A DNA stretch of 57,021 bases from JBKHXF01 sp046566145 (GCA_046566145.1 JBKHXF010000016.1:1-57021), one strand, 5' to 3'; shown: positions 32,784-41,484, counted from the first letter of the stretch. Numbers and translations are program-made. Notes: a model not told the origin generated them from the letters alone.

Positions 32784-33269
32784 GTGGACGACCAGGTGGT
32801 CGAGGTCCTCGTCGAGGTCCCGATGGGCTCGCGCAACAAGTACGAGTACGACGACGAGCGCGACTGCTTCGTGCTCGACCGGATGCTCTTCAGCGCGGTC
32901 CGCTACCCGGGTGACTACGGCTTCATCCCCGACACCCTGGCGCTCGACGGCGACCACCTCGACGCCATCGTCATCCTCGGCGAGCCGACGTTCCCGGGCT
33001 GCCGCATCCAGGCCCGCGTCGTCGGCATGCTCGACATGAGCGACGACAAGGGGCCCGACGAGAAGGTCCTGTGCGTCCCGGACACCGACCCGCGCTGGCG
33101 CCACATCCGTGCGCTCGAGGACGTGCCGCGGCACCTGCTTGACGAGATCGCCCACTTCTTCGGGATCTACAAGGACCTCGAGCAGAAGGTCGTCGAGGTC
33201 CGCGGCTGGCACGGCGAGACGGTCGCGAGCCGGACCATCGCCGAGTGTGTCGAGCGCTACGTGGGCTGA
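32784..33269 (+). CDS. ppa: Inorganic pyrophosphatase (family I)
   Basis: 161 residues hydrolysing pyrophosphate to phosphate. The family I signature is recognisable: VPMGSRNKYEYD (about 11-22), GDYGFIPDTLALDGDHLDAIV (about 48-68), KVLCVP and KDLE. The PROSITE core is normally D-x-D-P-x-D; here the proline is histidine (DGDHLD). The metal-binding aspartates are kept, so activity is expected. GTG 32784 has GAAGGAG about 6 nt upstream. A TACGGT -10 candidate lies at 32735-32740. Confidence 0.95.
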   Translation: MDDQVVEVLVEVPMGSRNKYEYDDERDCFVLDRMLFSAVRYPGDYGFIPDTLALDGDHLDAIVILGEPTFPGCRIQARVVGMLDMSDDKGPDEKVLCVPDTDPRWRHIRALEDVPRHLLDEIAHFFGIYKDLEQKVVEVRGWHGETVASRTIAECVERYVG

Positions 33270-33294
33270 CCCGCCGGCGGCCGGTCGACTGCCG

Positions 33295-34860
33295 TCACCG
33301 GCCCCAACCGAACAGCCCCCGCTTCTTCTGGTCGTCGCCCTGCCCCCCTCGCTCCTGGGCGGGATCGGGGCGGCGTCGGGGGGCCTCCGGCCGGCCGTCG
33401 GGGTCGGCCGGCGGTGGCACGTCGCCCCCGTCGTCGAGGGCGAGACGGCTGAGCTCCCGGAGGAACTCCGAGACGTCGCCACCGCGGCGGGGGGCCGGCT
33501 CCTCCTCGTGCTCCTCCGCCGGCGCCGGGTCGGGCTCGACCACCGCGGCGGGTGCCCCCTCGGTGAGCTCGTCGATCAGCGCACCGAACTCGTCGTTGGG
33601 GATGCCCGTCGGCGCGTCGTCGTCCGCGCCGGTCTCGTCCGGCTCCTCGTCGACCTCCTCGTCGACCTCCAGCGGGGACGGCTCGCCGTCGAACACCCAC
33701 GGTTCCGGCTCGTCGTCCGCGCCCGACTCCGTGACCGCGGGTCGGTCCTGGTGGATCGGCGCCGGCTGGTCGAACGCCGTGGTCCAGTCATCGTCGTCCA
33801 CGTCGACCGGCTGGGGCTCGGACGGCTCCGACGCCGTGTCCTCGTCCCAGGGGTAGGCGCCGGGGCCGCTGGAGATGCGCACGGTGGGCCGCGCCGGCGG
33901 TGCGTCCGTGCCCGGCGCGGGACGCTCGGTGGGCGCCGCCAGCTCGTCCCAGCCGTCGGCCTCCTGCGTCCGGGCGATCGCCTCCTCGAGGGCCGCGGCC
34001 ACGTCGATCGGCTCGGCCGCGTGGTCCGCCGGTTCCGGGGCCGTCGGGGCGGCCTCGGCGGGTGCGGACGTCGAGTCGACCGGGGCGTCGTCGGTGTCGG
34101 GCTCGTCGGCGTGGTCGGGGGCGGCCGTCGGCGCGGCGGGCCGGACCGCCTGGTCCTGCCCCTCGATGCCGATCACGCCGAGGAGCACCAGCCCGTAGAC
34201 GATCCGGGCCGCCTCGAACTCGCTGTAGCCGAGGTCCTCCGCCAGCTCGCGGACGGTGCGTGAGCCGTCGACGGACGCCAGCACGGCGAACTCGTCGGGC
34301 TCCAGCGAGGCGGTGGCGTTGGAGCCCCCGGTCGCGAACGTCGGGACGGCGTCGAGGTCGGCGATGACCCCTCGGATCTGGTCCCACTCCGAGTGGCGGC
34401 GCGACACCTCGACGAGCATCTGGTCGACGGTCAGCTCGACGGGCAGCCGCTCCTCCTCGTCGATCAGCGGGGTGGGGTCGAACCGGTACGTGCCCTCGGT
34501 CCACGGGAAGACCTCGAACAGCGCGTCGAGGATCTGCTCCTGGACGAACACCCGGATCGCGTCGCGCGTGACGAGACCCCGCTCGACCAGCAGCGCACCG
34601 AGCTTGGGACGCGCCGGGTCGGAGCGCTGGTCGGCGAGCGCCTGCTCGAGCTGCTCGGGGGAGAGCAGCGCCGCGTTCACCAGGCGGTCCCCGAGGCGGG
34701 CGCGTGGCGCCGGGGACCCGGCGACGACGATGCGGCCGCTGCGGAAGACGATGGCGCCGTTGCCGTCCGGGTGGTCGATCTCCACGGTCCCGGTCGAGCC
34801 CGCGTCGGCGAGCCCCCGACACAGGTCGGCGACGGAGGTCTCGGACAGCGAACCGCGCAT
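33295..34860 (-). CDS. DUF4388 protein with long acidic linker
   Basis: 521 residues. The N-terminal DUF4388/PATAN-like domain (about 1-55, LSETSVADLCRGL...IVFRSGRIVVAG) is followed by a GspE-N-like helical segment (LGDRLVNAALLSPEQL...LGALLVERGLV) and a winged-helix-like domain (about 195-240, SRTVRELAEDLGYSEFEAARIVYGL). A very acidic, Pro-rich disordered region (about 250-490) ends in KKRGLFGWGR. DUF4388 proteins are common in signalling and surface-motility settings, but this role is unknown. ATG 34860 is supported by a TACGAT box 7 nt upstream. Divergent from rsiG. Confidence 0.8.
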   Translation of the reverse strand: MRGSLSETSVADLCRGLADAGSTGTVEIDHPDGNGAIVFRSGRIVVAGSPAPRARLGDRLVNAALLSPEQLEQALADQRSDPARPKLGALLVERGLVTRDAIRVFVQEQILDALFEVFPWTEGTYRFDPTPLIDEEERLPVELTVDQMLVEVSRRHSEWDQIRGVIADLDAVPTFATGGSNATASLEPDEFAVLASVDGSRTVRELAEDLGYSEFEAARIVYGLVLLGVIGIEGQDQAVRPAAPTAAPDHADEPDTDDAPVDSTSAPAEAAPTAPEPADHAAEPIDVAAALEEAIARTQEADGWDELAAPTERPAPGTDAPPARPTVRISSGPGAYPWDEDTASEPSEPQPVDVDDDDWTTAFDQPAPIHQDRPAVTESGADDEPEPWVFDGEPSPLEVDEEVDEEPDETGADDDAPTGIPNDEFGALIDELTEGAPAAVVEPDPAPAEEHEEEPAPRRGGDVSEFLRELSRLALDDGGDVPPPADPDGRPEAPRRRPDPAQERGGQGDDQKKRGLFGWGR

Positions 34861-34867
34861 GGCGGGC

Positions 34868-34873
34868 ATCGTA
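34868..34873 (-). promoter_or_regulatory. -10 box of DUF4388 gene (leaderless start)
   Basis: TACGAT on the minus strand ends 7 nt before ATG 34860 with no ribosome site. It decides against the ATG at 34869, which would overlap the box. Confidence 0.5.
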
Positions 34874-34966
34874 CTGACCGGGCCCTCCGCTCGATGGCCG
34901 CTCGCCCACCACCCTCCGCGACCGGCCGTCACGGTCGGAAGTGGGCCTCAAGGAGGGCCGTCGGTC

Positions 34967-35623
34967 GTGCCGATGCAGCGGGGTGACGACGCGGGCGACC
35001 CGGCCGTGGCGTCGCACACCCAGCAGACCGACCCGGACGACGTGGGACCCACCGTGACTGACGACGGCTCGAACCGCCGGCGCATCGACCGCATCGCCGC
35101 CGACGACTACCTCGACGGGCTCGACGATCCCGACCGGCTCCCCGCGGCGCGCCTGCGGGAGCTCCGCAGCGAGTGCGAGCAGGAGGAGAGCGGCCTCTCC
35201 TACGCCCGTCGGGTGCTGCAGGGCAAGCTCGACATCGTGCGTGCGGAGGTCCAGCGCCGCTCGGAGGCGGGAGCGGAGGAGGCCGCCGGCGTGCTCGCGG
35301 CCCTGCCCCGCATCCTCGCCGATGACGAGCGCACCACCGCCCCGGCGCACGCGCGCGTGACCCGCTACCTGGTCCCCGCCGGGATCGAGCACGACCGTCG
35401 CGACGTCGACCACGCCGCCGACGACCTCGCGCTCGGCGACCTCGCCGCGCGCGACGTCGCCCAGCTCGCCGCGATCGTCGAGGAGCTGTGCGCGGAGGAG
35501 GCCGAGGTGTCCGCGCGTCGCCGGGTGGTGCTCGACCGGATCGACGCGATCCAGGCCGAGCTCGTGGCCCGCTACAAGGCCGGCGGGACCACCGTCGCCG
35601 AGGCGCTCGCCCACGAGCGCTGA
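34967..35623 (+). CDS. rsiG: RsiG-like c-di-GMP-binding anti-sigma factor
   Basis: 218 residues, two long charged helices in a coiled-coil arrangement. Residues E74, S78, R81, Q85 and D89 match exactly E(X)3S(X)2R(X)3Q(X)3D, the c-di-GMP signature of RsiG (formerly AmfC) of Streptomyces, which with c-di-GMP sequesters the sporulation sigma factor WhiG. A second copy at E178, S182, R185, L189 and D193 has Leu instead of Gln. RRIDRIAADDYLDGL is typical of the family's start. GTG 34967 has AAGGAGG 10 nt upstream; the N-terminal ~35 residues are acidic and disordered. The cognate sigma factor is not in the window. Confidence 0.85.
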   Translation: MPMQRGDDAGDPAVASHTQQTDPDDVGPTVTDDGSNRRRIDRIAADDYLDGLDDPDRLPAARLRELRSECEQEESGLSYARRVLQGKLDIVRAEVQRRSEAGAEEAAGVLAALPRILADDERTTAPAHARVTRYLVPAGIEHDRRDVDHAADDLALGDLAARDVAQLAAIVEELCAEEAEVSARRRVVLDRIDAIQAELVARYKAGGTTVAEALAHER

Positions 35624-35714
35624 CGGCCGACGGCCGGGACGCGCGTCCCCGCCCGGGGGCGTACGGTTGGGGTCCGTCGACGCCGTCGACGGCCGGACGA
35701 GCAGGAGGCGTGGA

Positions 35715-36092
35715 GTGGGTCGCACGGTCCTCGTCGTCGACGACGACCCGCTGACGCGGGAGATCCTCGCCACCATCCTCGACCTCGAGGACTACCGCGT
35801 CGTGCTGGCCGAGGACGGCGAGACCGCGCTCGACCTCGTCGCGGGGGGCCGCCCCGACGTCATCGTGCTCGACGTGATGATGCCCGGGTTGAACGGTTTC
35901 GAGGTGTGCCGGCGGCTCAAGGACGACCCGGAGACGGCCCCGATCCCGGTCATCCTCCTGACCGCGCTCGACCGCTCGGAGGACGCCGCCGAGGGCGCGG
36001 CCGCCGGCTGCGACGCCTACCTGACCAAGCCCTTCTCGCCGTTGACGCTCATCGAGCGCATCGTCGAGCTGCAGGCCGTGCGGGAGGGCTGA
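35715..36092 (+). CDS. Single-domain response regulator (receiver)
   Basis: 125-residue CheY-like receiver. VVDDDP acidic pocket (8-13), phospho-acceptor aspartate in LDVMMPG (about 54), T in LLTAL and K in LTKPFS (about 104). No output domain: the next gene, 1 nt downstream, encodes an HD-GYP protein, so together they resemble a split RpfG-type regulator. GTG 35715 has AGGAGG 6 nt upstream. A TACGGT -10 candidate is at 35662-35667. No histidine kinase in the window. Confidence 0.93.
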   Translation: MGRTVLVVDDDPLTREILATILDLEDYRVVLAEDGETALDLVAGGRPDVIVLDVMMPGLNGFEVCRRLKDDPETAPIPVILLTALDRSEDAAEGAAAGCDAYLTKPFSPLTLIERIVELQAVREG

Positions 36093-36093
36093 G

Positions 36094-36831
36094 GTGGACC
36101 CGGTGAAGGTCGACGAGCTCGAGGTCATGCGACGGCAGCTGCTGCTGTTCGCGCAGGACCTGCAGACGGTGTCGCTGGCCGAGAAGGAGCGTCGTCGTGA
36201 GGCCGAGTCGGCCTACCGGGAGCTCCACACGGCCTACATCAACATGGTCCGCACCCTCGCCGTCGTGTGCGAGATGAAGGACAACTACACCCGCGACCAC
36301 CTCGACCGGACCTACCAGTTCGCGATGGCGCTCACGAAGCGGGTCGCGCCCGAGCTCGCCGAGGACGTGTCGATCGGGTACGGCTACCTGCTGCACGACA
36401 TCGGCAAGGTCGGGGTCCCCGACCACATCCTGAACAAGCCCGGCCCGCTCGACGAGGACGAGTGGCGGCTGATGCGGCTCCACCCGCTCAACGGCTGGCA
36501 GCTCGTGCAGGGCATCAAGTTCCTGGGCGACGCCACGATGATCATCCGCTCGCACCACGAGCGGTGGGACGGCAAGGGCTACCCCGAACGCAAGGCGGGG
36601 GAGGACATCTACCTGCCGGCCCGGATCTTCTCGATCATCGACACGTTCGACGCGATGACCTCGAACCGGCCCTACCGCAAGGCGCTGCCCATCGCGTACG
36701 CGATGGAGGAGATCGAGCGCGCCGGCGGCAGCCAGTTCGACCCCCACCTCTCGGCCGAGTTCGTGAAGATGTGCCAGGAGCTCGGCCTCGACGAGCGCGA
36801 CTCCACCGAGTCGCTCACGATCGTCCGGTGA
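36094..36831 (+). CDS. HD-GYP phosphodiesterase
   Basis: 245 residues. An N-terminal coiled coil (about 1-45) is followed by an HD-GYP domain with LLHDIGKVGVPDHIL (HD residues), HHERWDGKGYP (GYP motif intact) and DTFDAMTSNRPYR, the signatures of c-di-GMP hydrolases that yield GMP or pGpG. Starts 1 nt after the receiver gene (GTG) and overlaps the asparaginase gene by 4 nt, so the three are an operon. Activity probably controlled by the receiver protein or by coiled-coil pairing. Confidence 0.92.
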   Translation: MDPVKVDELEVMRRQLLLFAQDLQTVSLAEKERRREAESAYRELHTAYINMVRTLAVVCEMKDNYTRDHLDRTYQFAMALTKRVAPELAEDVSIGYGYLLHDIGKVGVPDHILNKPGPLDEDEWRLMRLHPLNGWQLVQGIKFLGDATMIIRSHHERWDGKGYPERKAGEDIYLPARIFSIIDTFDAMTSNRPYRKALPIAYAMEEIERAGGSQFDPHLSAEFVKMCQELGLDERDSTESLTIVR

Positions 36832-37820
36832 GCGGGGCGACCGAGCTCGTCACCTGCACCCGCCGCGACCTCCGGTCCGGGCGCTCCCTCGTCGAGTCCG
36901 TGCACGCCGGCCACCTGGTCGTGCTCGCGCCGGACGGCACGCGCCACGCCCTCGGCGACCCCGAGCACCCGACCTTCGTGCGCTCGGCGGCCAAGCCGTT
37001 CCAGGCGGCCGCGTGCCTCGCCCTCCTCGCCGAGGTCGAACCCGCGACGGTGGCGGTGCTCACCGACGAGGAGGTCGCCGTCGCCTGGGCCTCGCATCGG
37101 GGGGAGGACCGCCACCTCGACGCGGTGCGACGCCTGCTCGCCCGCGCCGGGGTCGACCCCGCGGAGCTCACCACCCCGCCCGCGACCGCCGAGGCCCGGC
37201 CGGGCGAGCCGCCGAGCCGCCTGCAGTACAACTGCTCCGGCAAGCACGCGCTGTTCGCGCTCACGGGCCGGGCGCTCGGGCTCGCGGGGCCGGCGCTGCT
37301 GGACCCCGACGAGGCCCTCCAGTCGGCCGTGCTCGACCACCTCACCGCCCGGCTCGCGCCCGCGCCGGCGGTGGCGGTCGACGGGTGCGGTGCGCCCGCC
37401 GTCGCGGTCCCGCTCGTCGCGCTCGCCCGCGGGTTCGCCGGGCTGTGGGACGACCCCGACGCCGAGCGCGTGGTGGCCGCCGGCCTCGCCCACCCGGGGC
37501 TCGTCGGCGGCGAGGGACGCCTCGACTCGGCGCTGCTCGCCGCCGGCGTGCTCGCCAAGGTCGGCGCCGAGGGCGTGTACGGCGCCTCGTGGCGGGACGG
37601 CGACGGGGCCGCGTGGGGCGTGGCGCTCAAGGTCGCCGACGGGGCGGTCCGGGCCGCGGACGCCGCGCTGCGCGACCTGCTGGTCGGTGCCGGGGTCGTG
37701 CCGGCCGACACCTGGGTCGCCCCGCCCGTCCTGGGGGGCGGGGAGGCGCAGGGCGACGTCGCCGCCGGCGCCGAGCTGGCGGGCCTCGCCGACCGTCTCG
37801 CCCGGTTCGTGGGGGTGTGA
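36828..37820 (+). CDS. Asparaginase II family protein
   Basis: 330 residues of the DUF/Asparaginase_II family (PF06089 type). Conserved blocks VRSAAKPFQA (about 44), SHRGEDRHLD (about 89), LQYNCSGKHALF (about 130) and VDGCGAPAVAVPL (about 184) are all present. Expected to hydrolyse L-asparagine to aspartate and ammonia in the cytoplasm, though this family is less characterised than classical asparaginases. GTG start overlaps the HD-GYP stop (GTGA), so it is co-expressed with c-di-GMP signalling genes; the link is unexplained. Confidence 0.86.
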   Translation: MSGATELVTCTRRDLRSGRSLVESVHAGHLVVLAPDGTRHALGDPEHPTFVRSAAKPFQAAACLALLAEVEPATVAVLTDEEVAVAWASHRGEDRHLDAVRRLLARAGVDPAELTTPPATAEARPGEPPSRLQYNCSGKHALFALTGRALGLAGPALLDPDEALQSAVLDHLTARLAPAPAVAVDGCGAPAVAVPLVALARGFAGLWDDPDAERVVAAGLAHPGLVGGEGRLDSALLAAGVLAKVGAEGVYGASWRDGDGAAWGVALKVADGAVRAADAALRDLLVGAGVVPADTWVAPPVLGGGEAQGDVAAGAELAGLADRLARFVGV

Positions 37821-37942
37821 CGGGGGTTGGTACCGTGGACCGGCCGGCGACTCGCCGGCGTCCGCGTGTCACGGCCCCGTCCCGTGCCCGACGCCGCCTC
37901 GTGGCCGGCACGCCGGACCCCTCCGACGTGAGGAACGTGCCC

Positions 37943-38473
37943 GTGGTGGACGAGCCCCGCGACACCGAGGTCGTCGACGACCTCGCGGTCGACGACGTCC
38001 CGAGCGGTGACCCGCTCGACGAGCTCGGCAGCTTCATCAAGGAGCGCCGGGAGGGGGCGCGGCTGTCGCTGCGCAAGCTCGCACGCCTCGCCGGGGTCTC
38101 CAACCCCTACCTGAGCCAGATCGAGCGGGGCCTGCGCAAGCCGTCCGCGGAGATCCTCCAGGCGATCGCGAAGGCCCTCGAGGTCTCCTCCGAGACGCTG
38201 TACGTGAAGGCGGGCATCCTCGAGGAGCGGCCCGAGCACGCCGACGTGCAGACCGCCATCGAGCAGGACCCGCTGCTGTCGGAAGCCCAGCGCCAGACCC
38301 TGCTCGAGATGTACCGGACCTTCCGCCGGCTCAGCGAGATCCAGAACCCCGGGCCGGAGGTCCAGCGCCGCGGGGTCGTGGACCGGGTCATCGACGTCGT
38401 CACGACCGGCGACGTGGACGACGAGGCCATCGCGGCGGCCTCGTTGCGCGACGAGGACTCCGACGAGGCCTGA
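37943..38473 (+). CDS. XRE-family transcriptional regulator
   Basis: 176 residues with an N-terminal acidic segment and a Cro/C1-type helix-turn-helix (about 37-95, LRKLARLAGVSNPYLSQIERG...LEVSSETLYVKAGIL). A C-terminal region ends in an acidic tail. GTG 37943 follows GAGGAA (7 nt spacing); other in-frame GTG codons at 37928-37946 are possible. A TACCGT box at 37831-37836 may be its -10. Many actinobacteria have this conserved regulator type; its targets are not known. Confidence 0.88.
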   Translation: MVDEPRDTEVVDDLAVDDVPSGDPLDELGSFIKERREGARLSLRKLARLAGVSNPYLSQIERGLRKPSAEILQAIAKALEVSSETLYVKAGILEERPEHADVQTAIEQDPLLSEAQRQTLLEMYRTFRRLSEIQNPGPEVQRRGVVDRVIDVVTTGDVDDEAIAAASLRDEDSDEA

Positions 38474-38523
38474 CCGCCCGGCCCCGCACCCTGCCCCTGA
38501 CCCGCGACCAGACCGAGTCGACG

Positions 38524-39543
38524 ATGCTCACCCTCCGCTCCATCGACGGGCTGCCGACCGGGACCGACCGTGCCGCCTGGACGCAGCTCGTCGAGGACGA
38601 CCCGCACGGGACGTTCTTCCACACCCCCGACTACCTCGAGACGTGGATCGCCCAGCTCGGGTCCCGGGTCACCGTCCGCGTCCACCTCGCCGAGCGTGAC
38701 GGCCGCCTCGTCGGCGTCGTCCCCGTCGGCCGGGTCATGGAGGGCAGCCCGACCGGCCCCATCGAGGTCGTGCGCTTCCTCGGCGGCACCGACGTCACCG
38801 ACTACCTCGGTCCGGTCGCCCGCCCCGAGGACCGCGAGGACGTCGCCGCCGCGTACATCGCGAAGCTCGCCGCGGACGCCGACTGGGACGAGTTCGTCGC
38901 CGGCGGGCTGATGCAGGACGCCGGCTGGGCCGACGCGTTCGTCCGACAGGCCCGCGAGGCCGGGATGCAGGTCCTCGAGGTCGAGGACGAGGAGGTCTGC
39001 CCCAGGGTCAGCCTCGCCGGCGGGTACGACGGCTACCTCGACCGCCTCGGCGGCAAGCAGCGGCACGAGCTGCGCCGCAAGGCACGCAAGCTCCAGCGCG
39101 ACGGCGGCGAGCTCCAGCTCGTCGAGGTCGCCGCCGGGGACCTCGACGCGGCGCTCGGACGGTTCTTCGACATGGCCGCCGAGGTCGGCGACGACAAGTC
39201 CCGCTTCTTCGTCTCGGACGAGATGCGCGCGTTCTTCCACGCCCTCGCGGAGCGCTTCGCCCCGTCCGGCGTCCTGCGGGTCCACGAGCTCGAGGTCGGC
39301 GGGATGCCGGCCGCCTCCACCATCAGCCTCGTGTGGGGCGGGGAATGGGGGCTGTACAACTCGGCGTTCGACCAGGCGCTCGGGATGCTCGCCCCCGGGA
39401 TGGTGCTGGTCGGCGAGCTCGTCCGGGTGGCGGCCAGCGAGGGCTGCGACGTGTTCGACCTGCTCCGCGGCGACGAGGCGTACAAGTACCGCTTCGGCGC
39501 CACCGACCGGCAGCTGCTGCGGGCCACCATCGTGCGGTCCTGA
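38524..39543 (+). CDS. GNAT/BioF2-like acyltransferase
   Basis: 339 residues with two GNAT-like halves, the pattern of the BioF2/FemAB-like acetyltransferase_6 family (CelD/BcsL). Recognisable parts are FFHTPDYLETW (about 31), GGKQRHELRRKARKL (about 176) and VFDLLRGDEAYKYRFGA (about 317). Such proteins transfer acyl or aminoacyl groups, often in envelope or polysaccharide pathways; here the acceptor is unknown. ATG 38524 with no clear ribosome site. It lies 118 nt before mshA, in the same direction. Confidence 0.78.
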   Translation: MLTLRSIDGLPTGTDRAAWTQLVEDDPHGTFFHTPDYLETWIAQLGSRVTVRVHLAERDGRLVGVVPVGRVMEGSPTGPIEVVRFLGGTDVTDYLGPVARPEDREDVAAAYIAKLAADADWDEFVAGGLMQDAGWADAFVRQAREAGMQVLEVEDEEVCPRVSLAGGYDGYLDRLGGKQRHELRRKARKLQRDGGELQLVEVAAGDLDAALGRFFDMAAEVGDDKSRFFVSDEMRAFFHALAERFAPSGVLRVHELEVGGMPAASTISLVWGGEWGLYNSAFDQALGMLAPGMVLVGELVRVAASEGCDVFDLLRGDEAYKYRFGATDRQLLRATIVRS

Positions 39544-39661
39544 CGCCGGCCGGCACCGGGCGACCGAGCCGGGCAGGGTGTGTGGTCCGTACGACGTTGG
39601 GCCGCCCACGTCCGGCCCGACGGGACGGACACCGACGCAGGCGGAGACGGACGGAGGCACG

Positions 39662-40954
39662 GTGGAGCACCACCACAGGGAGCCGGAGCCTGGCCGCGCC
39701 GTGGGCGTGCGCCGCGTCGGGCTGCTGTCGGTGCACACCTCGCCGCTGGACCAGCCCGGCACGGGTGACGGCGGCGGGCTCAACGTCTACGTCGCCCAGG
39801 TCGCCCGGCGCCTCGCGGCGCGCGGTGTCGAGGTCGACGTCTTCACCCGCGCGACCGACCCGGCGCAGCCGCCGGTGGAGGAGCTCACCGCCGGCGTGAC
39901 CGTCCACCGGGTCACGGCGGGCCCCGTCGCCCCGCTGCCCAAGGACGAGCTCTCGTCGCACCTGTGCGGGTTCGTCACCGCGCTGCTGCGCCACCCGCTC
40001 GCGGCCAGCCACGACGTCCTCCACGCCCACTACTGGCTGTCGGGCTGGGTCGGACGCCGCCTCACCGAGCGGTGGGGCACCCCGTTCGTGCAGACGTTCC
40101 ACACGCTCGGCCTGCTGAAGAACGAGACGCTCGCCCCGGGCGACGTCCCCGAGCCGCCGCTGCGGCTCGTCGCCGAGCGCCGCATCGCCCACGCCGCCGA
40201 CCGGCTCTGCGTGCTGACCTGCGGCGAGGCCCGGCTGCTGCACCGACGGCTCGGCGTGTCGGGCTCGCGGATGACGGTGGTGCCCGCCGGCGTCGACCTC
40301 GAGCTGTTCCACCCCGAGCCCGCCGCCGGCGGGGACGTGCTCCCGGCCGAGCTCGCCGGTCGCGCCGGCCCGATGCTGCTGTTCGTCGGGCGGCTGCAGC
40401 CCCTGAAGGGCCCCGATGTCGCGGTCGACACGCTCGCCGAGGTCCGCCGGCACCGCCCCGACGCCCACCTGGTCGTGGTCGGTGGCACCTCCGGCTCGGG
40501 CGAGGGGCGCACCGGCCCGGCCGAGCTGGAGGCGCGCGCCGCCGCCCTCGGGGTCCGCGACGGCCTGACCGTGCTGCCGGCGCGCCCGCAGCACGACCTC
40601 GCCGCGCTGTACCGGGCGGCCGACGTCGTGCTCGCGCCGTCGCGCTCGGAGACGTTCGGGCTCGTCGCCCTGGAGGCCCAGGCGTGCGGCACCCCGGTCG
40701 TCGCCGCCGACGTGGCCGGCCTCCAGGCCACCGTGGGCGCCGCGGACGGTGGGGTGCTCGTGCCCGGCCACGACCCGGCCGCCCACGCCGCGGCGGTCCT
40801 CGCCTACCTCGACGACCCGGCCCTCGCGGCGCGGGCCGGCGCGGCGGGTCGGGCGCACGCCGTCCGGTCGTCCTGGGACCGGACCGCCGAGCGGCTCCAC
40901 GCCGTCTACGGTGAGCTCGCCGCCGCCCGGATCGCCGTCCCGGCGGCCAGCTGA
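39662..40954 (+). CDS. mshA: Mycothiol glycosyltransferase MshA
   Basis: GT4-family enzyme of 430 residues that joins UDP-GlcNAc to inositol-1-phosphate, the first step of mycothiol synthesis. The hallmark HTSPLDQPGTGDGGGLNVYV-type sequence is at about 24-43 (the usual MshA has DAGGMN). Also HAHYWLSGWVG, FVGRLQPLKGPDVAV and SRSETFGLVALEAQACGTPVVA of the donor site. GTG 39662 follows GGAGG by 4 nt; an upstream GTG adds an unconserved tail. Followed by a YbjN gene, the same order as Rv0486-Rv0487. Confidence 0.94.
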   Translation: MEHHHREPEPGRAVGVRRVGLLSVHTSPLDQPGTGDGGGLNVYVAQVARRLAARGVEVDVFTRATDPAQPPVEELTAGVTVHRVTAGPVAPLPKDELSSHLCGFVTALLRHPLAASHDVLHAHYWLSGWVGRRLTERWGTPFVQTFHTLGLLKNETLAPGDVPEPPLRLVAERRIAHAADRLCVLTCGEARLLHRRLGVSGSRMTVVPAGVDLELFHPEPAAGGDVLPAELAGRAGPMLLFVGRLQPLKGPDVAVDTLAEVRRHRPDAHLVVVGGTSGSGEGRTGPAELEARAAALGVRDGLTVLPARPQHDLAALYRAADVVLAPSRSETFGLVALEAQACGTPVVAADVAGLQATVGAADGGVLVPGHDPAAHAAAVLAYLDDPALAARAGAAGRAHAVRSSWDRTAERLHAVYGELAAARIAVPAAS

Positions 40955-40980
40955 CGTCGAGCGACGCACCGGAGGGACCC

Positions 40981-41484
40981 GTGGGGCACGGCACCGGCGA
41001 CGTGCACGCGACCGCACGCACGCTCCTGTTCGAGACCCTCGAGGCCGCCGGGCTCGAGGTCGAGCAGGTCCGGGAGGACCGCTGGATGACCCAGCTCTCG
41101 GGCGAGTGGAAGCGGACGATCCCGGTCCTGCTGCACCTCGACGAGCGGTCCCTGCGGGTCCGGTCGCTGTTCTGCGGCCCGCCGGACGAGCGGCACGACG
41201 AGGTCTACGGCCTGCTGCTCCACCGCAACGAGCGGCCGGTCCCGGTCCACTTCGCGCTCGACGACGACGGGGCCGTGCTCCTGCTCGGGCAGGTCCCGCT
41301 GGCCGCGCTCGACGCCGCCGCGCTCGACGAGCTCCTCGGGGCGGTGCTCGCCGTGTCGGACGAGACGTTCAACGCCGTCCTGCGGGCGGGCTTCGCCTCC
41401 TACCTCGCGCACGAGCAGGCGTGGCGCGAGGCCGCGGGGCTCCCGCCCAACCCCATCGGCGCGCCGGCGCCCGAACAGGACTAG
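40981..41484 (+). CDS. YbjN-domain protein downstream of mshA
   Basis: 167 residues with the YbjN fold (WMTQLSGEWKRTIPVLLHLDERSLRVRSLF...LLHRNERPVPVHFALDDDG). Corresponds to Rv0487, which sits next to mshA in mycobacteria. GTG 40981 has GGAGGG about 6 nt upstream, and the gap after mshA is 26 nt, so they form an operon. The conserved pairing suggests a link to mycothiol or redox biology, but no activity is known. It is a second YbjN-type protein, unlike the one at 13.5-14.2 kb. Confidence 0.85.
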   Translation: MGHGTGDVHATARTLLFETLEAAGLEVEQVREDRWMTQLSGEWKRTIPVLLHLDERSLRVRSLFCGPPDERHDEVYGLLLHRNERPVPVHFALDDDGAVLLLGQVPLAALDAAALDELLGAVLAVSDETFNAVLRAGFASYLAHEQAWREAAGLPPNPIGAPAPEQD

